Assembly (NCBI RefSeq): GCF_002101785.1
Contig: NZ_LQPJ01000090.1
Span: 16,034 to 80,033, forward strand
Reading direction: 5' to 3'
Length of the DNA stretch: 64,000 bases
Origin: Mycobacterium palustre
GTDB taxonomy: Bacteria; Actinomycetota; Actinomycetes; Mycobacteriales; Mycobacteriaceae
In this document: positions 1-7,481 of the stretch, in pieces
How the letters are laid out: the number at the start of each line of letters is the position of its first letter
How positions within the stretch are numbered: the stretch's first letter is position 1
The notes under the pieces: generated by a model
The model's database searches: none
What the model was told of the DNA's origin: nothing
What the model saw: the letters and a program-made list of their open reading frames with translations, nothing else
Translations under genes and position numbers: made by a program

Positions 1-2157
1 GAGTGCGCGGAATGGATCAAAGAGCTGCGGCCCCACATCGACCGGTACCTGCTCACCGACGAGTCGATCGCCGCGCAGACCGAGGACGAACCCGACGTCT
101 ACGACCGCACGTTCTACCGGCTCAACGACGTCACCGATCTGAACAGCACCGTGCTGGCCGGCCTGCGAAACCGTTTCGCCACACCGTTTTTCGACGCGCT
201 GCGCGCCTACGCGGCGGCCCCGGTGGGCCAGTTCCACGCGCTTCCCGTCGCGCGGGGCGCCAGCATCTTCAACTCCAAGTCGCTGCAGGACATGGGCGAG
301 TTCTACGGCCGCAACATCTTCATGGCCGAGACGTCGACCACCTCGGGCGGGCTGGACTCGCTGCTGGACCCGCACGGCAACCTCCGCTCCGCGATGAACA
401 AGGCCGCGCTCACCTGGAACTCCAACGAGACCTACTTCGTCACCAACGGCACGTCGACGGCCAACAAGATCGTCGTGCAGGCGCTGACCCGCCCGGGCGA
501 CATCGTGCTGATCGACCGCAACTGCCACAAGTCGCATCACTACGGCCTGGTCCTGGCCGGCGCCTACCCGCTGTACCTGGACGCCTACCCGCTGCCGCAG
601 TACGCCATCTACGGGGCGGTGTCGCTGCGCACGATCAAGCAGGCGCTGCTGGATCTCGACGCCGCCGGGCAGCTGCACCGGGTGCGGATGCTGCTGCTCA
701 CCAACTGCACCTTCGACGGCGTCGTGTACAACCCGCGCCGCGTGATGGAAGAGGTGCTGGCCATCAAGCCCGACATCTGCTTTTTGTGGGACGAGGCGTG
801 GTACGCGTTCGCGACGGCGGTGCCCTGGGCGCGCCAGCGCACCGCGATGGTGGCCGCCGAGCGCCTCGAGCAGATGCTGGCCTCCCCGGAATACGCCGCG
901 GAGTACCGGGATTGGGCCGCGGGGATGGAAGGCGTCGACCGGTCGGAGTGGGTCGACCGGCGGCTGCTGCCCGACCCCGCCCGCGCGCGGGTGCGGGTGT
1001 ATGCGACGCACTCCACGCACAAGTCGCTGTCGGCGCTTCGGCAGGCGTCGATGATCCACGTCCGCGACCAGGACTTCAAGGCGCTGACCCGCGACGCGTT
1101 CGGCGAGGCGTTTTTGACCCACACCTCGACCTCGCCGAACCAGCAGCTGCTGGCCTCGCTGGACCTGGCGCGCCGGCAGGTCGACATCGAGGGCTTCGAG
1201 CTGGTGCGCAACGTCTACAACATGGCGCTGGTCTTTCGGCACCGGGTCCGCAAGGACCGGCTGATCAGCAAGTGGTTCCGCATCCTCGACGAGTCCGACC
1301 TGGTGCCCGACGAGTTCCGCGCCTCGTCCGTCAGCTCCTACCGCCAGGTTCGCCAGGGCGCGCTCGCCGAATGGAACGAGGCGTGGCGGTCCGACCAGTT
1401 CGTGCTGGACGCCACCCGGGTCACCCTGTTCGTCGGCAAGACCGGGATGAACGGCTACGACTTCCGCGAGAAAATCCTGATGGACCGCTTCGGCATCCAG
1501 ATCAACAAGACCTCGATCAACAGCGTGCTGCTGATCTTCACCATCGGGGTCACCTGGTCGAGCGTGCACTACCTGCTCGACGTGCTGCGGCGCATCGCCT
1601 GCGATTTCGAGCGCAGCCAGAGCATCGGCGGCAAGGAGGACCGCGCGCTGCAGGCGCGCCGGGTGGAGGAGATCACCGAGGACCTGCCGCACCTGCCCGA
1701 CTTCTCCGAGTTCGACGTGGCCTTCCGTCCCGTCGACGCCTGCAAGTTCGGCGACATGCGGTCGGCCTTCTACGCCGGTTACGAGGAGTCCGACCGCGAG
1801 CACGTGCTGATCGGCCGGGCGGGCCGGCGGCTGGCCGAGGGCAAGAGCCTGGTGTCCACCACGTTCGTGGTGCCCTACCCGCCGGGCTTTCCGGTGCTGG
1901 TGCCGGGCCAGGTGGTGTCCAAGGAGATCGTCTACTTCCTGGCGCAGCTCGACGTCAAGGAGATCCACGGCTACAACCCCGAACTCGGGTTGTCGGTGTT
2001 CACCGAGGCGGCGCTGGCCCGGATGGAGGCCCAGCGCAACGCCGCGACCGCGGCGGTCGGGTCGGCGTTGTCGGCGTTCGAGCTGCCGGGCAAGGCCTCG
2101 GACGGTTCGGCGCGCAACGGCGACGGCGCGGCCCGGGTGGTTACCGAGAAAGCCTAG
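1..2157 (+). CDS. Orn/Lys/Arg decarboxylase family protein, 5' end cut by window (Rv2531c type)
   Basis: PLP-dependent basic amino acid decarboxylase of fold type I. The frame is open from base 1, so the N-terminus lies upstream; 718 residues are visible. The PLP-binding lysine is probably visible residue 341 in THSTHKSLSAL, the S-x-HK-S motif of the Orn/Lys/Arg decarboxylase major domain. An upstream CHKSHH stretch and the aspartate in FLWDEAWYAF fit the cofactor pocket. The C-terminal part (from about residue 560) matches the decarboxylase C-terminal domain. The M. tuberculosis relative, Rv2531c, is about 947 aa and its substrate is unproven, so lysine, ornithine or arginine cannot be told apart here. 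The stop lies inside the 3' end of the convergent transporter gene (17-bp overlap). Confidence 0.88.
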   Translation, partial: ECAEWIKELRPHIDRYLLTDESIAAQTEDEPDVYDRTFYRLNDVTDLNSTVLAGLRNRFATPFFDALRAYAAAPVGQFHALPVARGASIFNSKSLQDMGEFYGRNIFMAETSTTSGGLDSLLDPHGNLRSAMNKAALTWNSNETYFVTNGTSTANKIVVQALTRPGDIVLIDRNCHKSHHYGLVLAGAYPLYLDAYPLPQYAIYGAVSLRTIKQALLDLDAAGQLHRVRMLLLTNCTFDGVVYNPRRVMEEVLAIKPDICFLWDEAWYAFATAVPWARQRTAMVAAERLEQMLASPEYAAEYRDWAAGMEGVDRSEWVDRRLLPDPARARVRVYATHSTHKSLSALRQASMIHVRDQDFKALTRDAFGEAFLTHTSTSPNQQLLASLDLARRQVDIEGFELVRNVYNMALVFRHRVRKDRLISKWFRILDESDLVPDEFRASSVSSYRQVRQGALAEWNEAWRSDQFVLDATRVTLFVGKTGMNGYDFREKILMDRFGIQINKTSINSVLLIFTIGVTWSSVHYLLDVLRRIACDFERSQSIGGKEDRALQARRVEEITEDLPHLPDFSEFDVAFRPVDACKFGDMRSAFYAGYEESDREHVLIGRAGRRLAEGKSLVSTTFVVPYPPGFPVLVPGQVVSKEIVYFLAQLDVKEIHGYNPELGLSVFTEAALARMEAQRNAATAAVGSALSAFELPGKASDGSARNGDGAARVVTEKA

Positions 2158-3313
2158 CCAGCGTCGGCGTGGCGGCGAGCAACACAACCGCGAACACCGC
2201 GCCGACCGTGCCCGAAATCAGCAGGGGCAGCTGCCCTTTGGCGCCCCACAGCAGGCCGGCCCACAGCCCGGCGGCCAGCACCGCCAGCCCGCTGAGGCCC
2301 TGGAAGAGGCCCTGGGCGCAAGACTGCAGGTCGTCTCCGACAACCGTTGAGATCCAGGCCTTTCCGACGCCGTCGTAGCAGGCGGTGAAGACGCCGTAGG
2401 CCACCACGAGCGCCGTCGCGGTGGCGGTGTCGGTGGTCAGGCCCACACCGCAGTAGGCGACCGCGAAGAACGCCAGCCCCACGCCGTAGACCACCGGCCG
2501 GCCGAAGCGGTCCGCGAGCGCGCCCGCCGGGAAGCTCGCCAGCGCGTAGACGGCGTTGTAGCCGACGTAGGCGAGGATGACGCCGACGACCGAAAAGCCG
2601 ATCTGCTTGAGCCGCAACAACAGCAGCGCGTCGGGGAAGTTGACCACGCTGAACGCGACCAGGAAGCCGACCGGCCCCCAATACCGCCGGGGCAGCCGCC
2701 GGGCGCCGGCGAAAATCGGCGGCCGGGCCGCGGGCGCGGGGTTTCGGGGCCGCTCGCGCACCCAGGCGATCAACAGCGCGCTGAGCACCGCCGGGATCAC
2801 GGACAGGTAGAGCACCGGGCCGATGCGGTGGTCGAACAGCTCGTAACCGGACAGCCCGAGCAGCGGGCCGACGACGGCGCCGAGGGTGTCCATGGTGCGG
2901 TGAAACCCGAACACCCGGCCGCGCTCGGCGGCCCCGACGCCGTCGACCAGCAGCGCGTCGCGCGGCGCGCCGCGCAGCCCCTTGCCCAACCGGTCGGCCA
3001 CCCGCCCGACCAGCACCCCGGGCCACGCCCCGGCCGCGGCGACGACGAGCTTGCCCAGCGCCGCCATCCCGTAGCCGGTCCCGACCAGCGGGCGGCGGGC
3101 GAACCGGTCACCGAGCGGGCCGGACGCGATCTTGGTCAGCGAGGCCGCGCCCTCGGCGGCGCCCTCCACCGCGCCCACCACCCCCGGCGGGGCGCCCAGC
3201 ACGGTGGTCAAATAGATCGGCAGCAGCGGGTACAGCAGCTCGCTGGCCGCGTCCTGCAGCAGCGACACCAGCGACAGCACCAGCACGTTGCGGGTGAGCC
3301 AGCTTGCCAGCAC
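2141..3313 (-). CDS. MFS transporter
   Basis: Integral membrane transporter of the major facilitator superfamily, 390 aa, with about 12 hydrophobic segments. The loop between TM2 and TM3 carries the MFS signature GPLGDRFARRP, and a second copy (GALADRFGRP) lies in the C-terminal half, as expected of the duplicated 6+6 fold. I chose GTG at 3313 because the hexamer TATAAC (3321-3326, minus strand) ends 7 nt before it, which suggests a leaderless mRNA. A TTG two codons upstream (3319) is the other option. The substrate cannot be read from the sequence. It is divergent from the GntR operon and may or may not belong to it functionally. Confidence 0.82.
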   Translation of the reverse strand: MLASWLTRNVLVLSLVSLLQDAASELLYPLLPIYLTTVLGAPPGVVGAVEGAAEGAASLTKIASGPLGDRFARRPLVGTGYGMAALGKLVVAAAGAWPGVLVGRVADRLGKGLRGAPRDALLVDGVGAAERGRVFGFHRTMDTLGAVVGPLLGLSGYELFDHRIGPVLYLSVIPAVLSALLIAWVRERPRNPAPAARPPIFAGARRLPRRYWGPVGFLVAFSVVNFPDALLLLRLKQIGFSVVGVILAYVGYNAVYALASFPAGALADRFGRPVVYGVGLAFFAVAYCGVGLTTDTATATALVVAYGVFTACYDGVGKAWISTVVGDDLQSCAQGLFQGLSGLAVLAAGLWAGLLWGAKGQLPLLISGTVGAVFAVVLLAATPTLARLSR

Positions 3314-3320
3314 CTGCAAA

Positions 3321-3326
3321 GTTATA
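3321..3326 (-). promoter_or_regulatory. putative -10 element of the MFS gene
   Basis: TATAAC on the minus strand, seven bases before a GTG codon. The spacing suits a transcript starting at the start codon. No clear -35 is visible. Confidence 0.35.
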
Positions 3327-3503
3327 GCAACGCCGCGCGGATTCCGCTCAGTGGGATCGCAAAGCCCGTGCGCGCACCGGGGTGGCGCAATCGCGCGGCG
3401 CGGGCCGGTTTGGGCTGGTCGCCGCCGAATCGCAACCGGCGCAATGCGTTGGGGCGCTCTCGTCGGGCCCGGCCGGCCGCCCGAAAAGGCCGCTGACCGG
3501 CGA

Positions 3504-3509
3504 TAGCGT
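3504..3509 (+). promoter_or_regulatory. putative -10 of the GntR-ferredoxin-ABC-flavoprotein operon
   Basis: TAGCGT fits the mycobacterial TANNNT -10 and ends 7 nt before GTG 3517, so the operon may begin with a leaderless mRNA. No convincing -35 is seen. The 180-bp divergent space to the MFS gene is GC-rich and shows no obvious operator palindrome. Confidence 0.35.
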
Positions 3510-3516
3510 GACTCCC

Positions 3517-4281
3517 GTGGCGCAACCTGTACCGATACGCGGACCGTTGGAGGGGTCCCGGTCCGACCGGGCCCGCCGGGTCGCCGACGTGGTGCGCCAG
3601 CAGATCCACGCCGGCGCCTACGCCGACGGGTTGCCGGCCGAGGCCGAATTGGCGGCCGAATTCTCGGTGTCGCGCAACACCGTTCGCGAGGCGCTGGCCG
3701 TCCTCAAACGCGAGGGCCTGATCGAGCGCGGGCCCAGGGTCGGCACCCACGTCGCGCAGCGCAAGTTCTCGCACGGGCTCGACTCGCTGCTGGGGCTCAA
3801 GGAAACGTTCAAGCACCTCGGCGAGGTCCGCAACGAGGTGCGGGCCGCCATGCCGGTGACCGCCCCGCCGGCGGTGGCCCGGCGGCTGCGGCTGGAACCG
3901 GGCGAGCAGGCGGTGTTCGTCGAACGGCTGCGCTACCTGGGCGACCTGCCGCTGAGCCTCGACCTGACCTACCTGGCACCGGACGTCGGGGCGCGCATCT
4001 TGAAGCATCCGCTGGAAACGAACGACATCTTCGCCCTCATCGAGCAGGTCAGCGGGCAGCGGCTGGGATCGGCGTCGCTGGCGCTGGAAGCCATCCCCGC
4101 CGACGCGCACTCGGCGGCCACCCTGCAGGTGCCCGACGGGGCGGCGCTGCTGATGCTGGAGCGGCTCACCAGCCTCGACGACGGCCGGCCCGTGGACCTG
4201 GAATACATCCGGATGCGTGGTGATCGAATCACCATGCGGGGCAACCTCATTAGAGCCAACCCGAGCAGGAGCAAGCCATGA
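3517..4281 (+). CDS. GntR-family (HutC subfamily) transcriptional regulator
   Basis: DNA-binding regulator of about 254 aa. An N-terminal winged helix-turn-helix (LAAEFSVSRNTVREALAVLK, then GLIERGPRVGTHV) is followed by a UTRA-type effector domain ending near DLEYIRMRGDRI, which places it in the HutC branch. These proteins usually repress their own operon and are released by a pathway metabolite. The gene leads a six-gene operon, and its stop overlaps the ferredoxin start (ATGA), so it is probably the local ligand-responsive regulator of the transporter and flavoprotein. GTG 3508 is an alternative start. An in-frame extension to 3382 exists but reads as low-complexity sequence and lies upstream of the likely -10. 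Confidence 0.85.
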   Translation: MAQPVPIRGPLEGSRSDRARRVADVVRQQIHAGAYADGLPAEAELAAEFSVSRNTVREALAVLKREGLIERGPRVGTHVAQRKFSHGLDSLLGLKETFKHLGEVRNEVRAAMPVTAPPAVARRLRLEPGEQAVFVERLRYLGDLPLSLDLTYLAPDVGARILKHPLETNDIFALIEQVSGQRLGSASLALEAIPADAHSAATLQVPDGAALLMLERLTSLDDGRPVDLEYIRMRGDRITMRGNLIRANPSRSKP

Positions 4282-4505
4282 CGCTGGTCAACCATCGCGC
4301 CGACGTCCCGGTCACCATCGACGAGTCGCTGTGCATCGACGGCTGCACGCTGTGCGTCGAGGTCTGCCCGCTGGACGCGCTGGCCATCAACCCCGAAACC
4401 GGCAAGGCCTACATGCACGTCGACGAGTGCTGGTATTGCGGGCCGTGCGCGGCCCGCTGCCCGACGGGCGCCGTCACGGTCAACATGCCCTATCTGATCC
4501 GCTGA
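4278..4505 (+). CDS. small 2x[4Fe-4S] ferredoxin-like protein
   Basis: A 75-residue protein with two cysteine clusters: C-x3-C-x2-C-x3-C-P near residues 19-31 and C-x2-C-x2-C-x3-C-P near 52-62. This suggests two [4Fe-4S] centres for electron transfer. The first cluster is unusual in having three rather than two residues between its first cysteines. Size and position next to an AprA/FrdA-like flavoprotein recall AprB-type ferredoxin subunits, so I infer that it feeds or drains electrons for the flavoprotein at the operon's end. It is coupled to its neighbours by a 4-nt overlap upstream and a TGATG overlap downstream. No signal peptide, hence cytoplasmic. Confidence 0.85.
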   Translation: MTLVNHRADVPVTIDESLCIDGCTLCVEVCPLDALAINPETGKAYMHVDECWYCGPCAARCPTGAVTVNMPYLIR

Positions 4506-5893
4506 TGAAACGCCAAGCCGCGCGGCTGATCTCGGTGGCGGCCGTGATCGTCGCCGCCGTCTCCGGTTGCTCGCTGGAATCGCTGTCGCAATCCTCCGGC
4601 GTGGTCAACGTCGTGGTGGGCTACCAGTCCAAGACCATCAACACCGTCACCGCGGGCACGCTGCTGCGCGCGCAGGGCTACCTGGAGCGCCGGCTGGCCG
4701 ACATCACGTCGCGCACCGGCACCCGGTACGCGGTGCGCTGGCAGGACTACGACACCGGCGCGCCGATCACCGCGCAGATGCTCGCCGAAAAGATCGACAT
4801 CGGCTCGATGGGCGACTACCCGATGCTGATCAACGGCTCCAAGACGCAGGCCAACCCGCTGGCGCGCACCGAGATCGTGTCGATCACCGGCTACAACCCC
4901 AAGGGCGCGCTGAACATGGTTGTGGTGAAGCCGGATTCGCCGGCGACGGGGCTGGCCGACCTGGCCGGCACCAAGGTCTCGGCCAGCGTGGGCTCAGCCG
5001 GCCACGGCACGCTGGTGCGCGCGCTGCAACGGGCCGGCATCAACGGCGTCGAGGTGCTCAACCAGCAACCGCAGATCGGGGCGTCCGCGCTGGAATCCGG
5101 TCAGGTGCAAGGGCTTTCGCAGTTCGTGGCGTGGCCCGGGCTGCTGGTGTACCAGGGCAAGGCCAAGCTGCTCTACGACGGGGCCGAGCTGAACCTGCCC
5201 ACCCTGCACGGGGTGGTGGTGCGCCGCTCGTACGCGTCGTCGCACCCGGAGGTGCTGGCGGCGTTTTTGCAGGCACAGCTGGACGCCACCGACTTCCTCA
5301 ACGACAAGCCGCTGCAGGCCGCCCGCATCGTCGCCCAGGCCAGCGGGCTGCCGCAGGAGGTGGTGTACCTCTACAACGGCCCGGGCGGCACGTCGTTCGA
5401 CACCACCCTCAAGCCGTCGCTGATCGACGCGCTGAAAAGCGATGTGCCCTACCTGAAGTCGATCGGCGACTTCGCCGACCTCGACGTGGGGAAGTTCGTG
5501 GTGGACGCGCCGCTGCGCGCCGTGTTCGCCGCCCGCGGCCTGGACTACGACGCGGCCCTGGCCCGCGCCGCCAACCCGTCGCTGCTCGCCGGCGACCCCG
5601 CCCAGGCGAGCGAACTGTGGCTGGACGGGACCGACGCGACCCAAACGGTCGCCACCCCGACGGACCTGCTGCGCGCGGTCCGGGACGCGACCGCCCGCGG
5701 CGCCAAGGTCCGGGCGGCCTACGTGCCCGACGCCGAGCTGGGCACCCGCTGGTTCGCCGACAAGGCGGTCTGGGTGAAAGACGGCCAGACCTATCACCCC
5801 TTCGGCACCCCGGCCGGGGCGCGCCGCTACATCACCGCACATCCCGGCAGCGTCGCCGTGGATTACCAAGAGGCACTGGGAGGTTCGGTATGA
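4505..5893 (+). CDS. ABC transporter substrate-binding lipoprotein (SsuA/TauA/NMT1-like)
   Basis: Lipid-anchored solute receptor, 462 aa. The N-terminus is a lipoprotein signal peptide with a short basic start, a hydrophobic core and lipobox VSGC, with the lipidated cysteine near residue 22. The body (VVVGYQSKTINTVTAG, KIDIGSMGDYP, LADLAGTKVSASVGSAGHGT) resembles periplasmic proteins for sulfonate, nitrate, taurine and thiamine precursors. The last ~95 residues go beyond a typical SsuA. They end with a TPAGARRYI ... VDYQEAL pattern that recalls the NosL family, which is an inference only. It overlaps the permease gene by ATGA. The ligand is unknown. Confidence 0.85.
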   Translation: MKRQAARLISVAAVIVAAVSGCSLESLSQSSGVVNVVVGYQSKTINTVTAGTLLRAQGYLERRLADITSRTGTRYAVRWQDYDTGAPITAQMLAEKIDIGSMGDYPMLINGSKTQANPLARTEIVSITGYNPKGALNMVVVKPDSPATGLADLAGTKVSASVGSAGHGTLVRALQRAGINGVEVLNQQPQIGASALESGQVQGLSQFVAWPGLLVYQGKAKLLYDGAELNLPTLHGVVVRRSYASSHPEVLAAFLQAQLDATDFLNDKPLQAARIVAQASGLPQEVVYLYNGPGGTSFDTTLKPSLIDALKSDVPYLKSIGDFADLDVGKFVVDAPLRAVFAARGLDYDAALARAANPSLLAGDPAQASELWLDGTDATQTVATPTDLLRAVRDATARGAKVRAAYVPDAELGTRWFADKAVWVKDGQTYHPFGTPAGARRYITAHPGSVAVDYQEALGGSV

Positions 5894-6747
5894 CGGCCCA
5901 CGTAGTGGTCGATCAGGCGCTCGACACGGTCGCTGCGCCCGCCCTGGCGCCGCCGCGGCGGCCCGCCTCGCCGTGGCGGTCGCGCGCGGTGCGGCTGGCG
6001 TCGGTGGCCGCGGCGATCGTGTTGTGGCAGGCGCTCACCGCGGGCAAGGTGCGGCTGCTGCTGCGCTTCGACACGTTGCCGACGGTCACGTCGATCGTGC
6101 ACGCGCTGCAGCGCCGGCTGGGCGCCTACGAGTACTGGCTCGACCTGGCGCAGTCGCTGCTGCGGATCCTGACCGGCTTCGGGCTGGCCGCCGTGATCGG
6201 CGTGGCCACCGGCGTGCTGCTGGGCCGTTCCCGCTGGTTCGCCGACATCTTCGGCCCGCTGGCCGAGCTGGCCCGGCCCGTCCCGGCGATCGCGATGGTG
6301 CCGGTGGCGATCCTGCTGTTCCCGACCGACGAGGCCGGCATCGTGTTCATCACGTTCTTGGCCGCCTACTTCCCGATCATGGTCAGCACCCGGCACGCGG
6401 TGCGGGCGCTGCCCACGCTCTGGGAGGACTCGGTGCGCACCCTGGGCGGCGGCCGGTGGGCGGTGCTGAGTCAGGTGGTGCTGCCGGGGATCCTGCCGGG
6501 CGTGTTCGGCGGCCTGTCGGTCGGCATGGGGGTGGCGTGGATCTGCGTGATCTCCGCGGAGATGATCTCGGGCCGGCTCGGCGTCGGCTATCGCACCTGG
6601 CAGGACTACACCGTGCTGGCCTACCCGCAGGTGTTCGTCGGCATCATCACGATCGGCGTGCTGGGGTTCGCGACGTCGGCGGCCGTCGAACTGGTGGGCC
6701 GCCGCGTGACGCGCTGGCTGCCGCGGGGCGGGGAGGTGGCGCGGTGA
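5890..6747 (+). CDS. ABC transporter permease (SsuC/TauC-like)
   Basis: Inner-membrane permease of 285 aa with about six transmembrane segments. The binding-protein-dependent transport signature is visible near residues 175-195 (EDSVRTLGGGRWAVLSQVVLP), the coupling-helix loop that contacts the ATPase. Hydrophobic segments start near residue 36, and others follow at GFGLAAVIGVATGVLLG and at the C-terminus. It is of the SsuC/TauC type used for sulfonates, nitrate or aromatic acids. It lies between the receptor and ATPase genes and overlaps both (ATGA and GTGA), so the three form one transporter. Confidence 0.9.
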   Translation: MTAHVVVDQALDTVAAPALAPPRRPASPWRSRAVRLASVAAAIVLWQALTAGKVRLLLRFDTLPTVTSIVHALQRRLGAYEYWLDLAQSLLRILTGFGLAAVIGVATGVLLGRSRWFADIFGPLAELARPVPAIAMVPVAILLFPTDEAGIVFITFLAAYFPIMVSTRHAVRALPTLWEDSVRTLGGGRWAVLSQVVLPGILPGVFGGLSVGMGVAWICVISAEMISGRLGVGYRTWQDYTVLAYPQVFVGIITIGVLGFATSAAVELVGRRVTRWLPRGGEVAR

Positions 6748-7481
6748 CGGCCCTGGCGCTGGAACTGGATCGAGTCCGGTTGTCCTACACCGGGACTCCG
6801 GTGATCGACGGGCTGAGCCTGACGGTGCGGCCGGGGGAGATTCTGGTGCTGACCGGGCCGTCGGGGTGCGGCAAGTCGACGGTGCTGCGCGCGCTGGCCG
6901 GCCTGCTGTCGCCCGACGGGGGCCGGGTGCTGGCCGACGGCGCCGCGGTCACCACCACCTCCGGCGACCGCGCCATGGTGTTCCAGGACAACGCGCTGCT
7001 GCCGTGGCGCACCGTGCGGTCCAACATCGAGCTCGCGCTGCGGCTGCGGGGGGTCCCGCGCGCCGGCCGGCGCGCGGCGGCCGAGCGGTGGATCGACGAG
7101 CTCGGGCTCACGGGGTTCGGCAACTACCTGCCCAAGAGCCTGTCCGGCGGCATGCGCCAACGGGTTCAGCTCGCCCGCGGGCTCGCGGGGGCGCCGCGCG
7201 CCGTGCTGATGGACGAGCCGTTCGGGGCGCTGGACACCCAGACCCGCGCCGCCATGCAGCGGCTGCTCGTCGACACCTGGCGCACCCACCCGACCACGAT
7301 CGTGTTCGTCACCCACGACGTCGACGAGGCGCTGGCGCTGGGCGACCGGATCGTCGTGCTGGGCCGCGCCGGCGAGCCGGTGCGCGCGGTGCTGGACGTG
7401 CCCGACCCGCGCAGTGACGTGCCGCGCCCGGAACTGCGGGCCGAAGTACTTGGCGCGCTGGATCATTCGGTGGCGGCATGA
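6744..7481 (+). CDS. ABC transporter ATP-binding protein (SsuB/TauB-like)
   Basis: ATPase subunit of 245 aa. Walker A is GPSGCGKST (near residue 39), the Q-loop is in MVFQDNALLPW, the signature is LSGGMRQR, Walker B is VLMDEPFGALD and the H-loop is FVTHD. All catalytic residues are present. The Q-loop sequence is typical of nitrate/sulfonate/taurine importers. GTG is the start and overlaps the permease stop; the end overlaps the flavoprotein start (ATGA). It drives uptake together with the preceding two genes. Confidence 0.92.
   Translation: MTALALELDRVRLSYTGTPVIDGLSLTVRPGEILVLTGPSGCGKSTVLRALAGLLSPDGGRVLADGAAVTTTSGDRAMVFQDNALLPWRTVRSNIELALRLRGVPRAGRRAAAERWIDELGLTGFGNYLPKSLSGGMRQRVQLARGLAGAPRAVLMDEPFGALDTQTRAAMQRLLVDTWRTHPTTIVFVTHDVDEALALGDRIVVLGRAGEPVRAVLDVPDPRSDVPRPELRAEVLGALDHSVAA

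Noticed and set aside
3..2378. 791-codon frame overlapping the decarboxylase in another frame
   Set aside because: Arg/Pro/Ala-rich composition typical of a shadow frame in GC-rich DNA; the decarboxylase frame has all the catalytic motifs.
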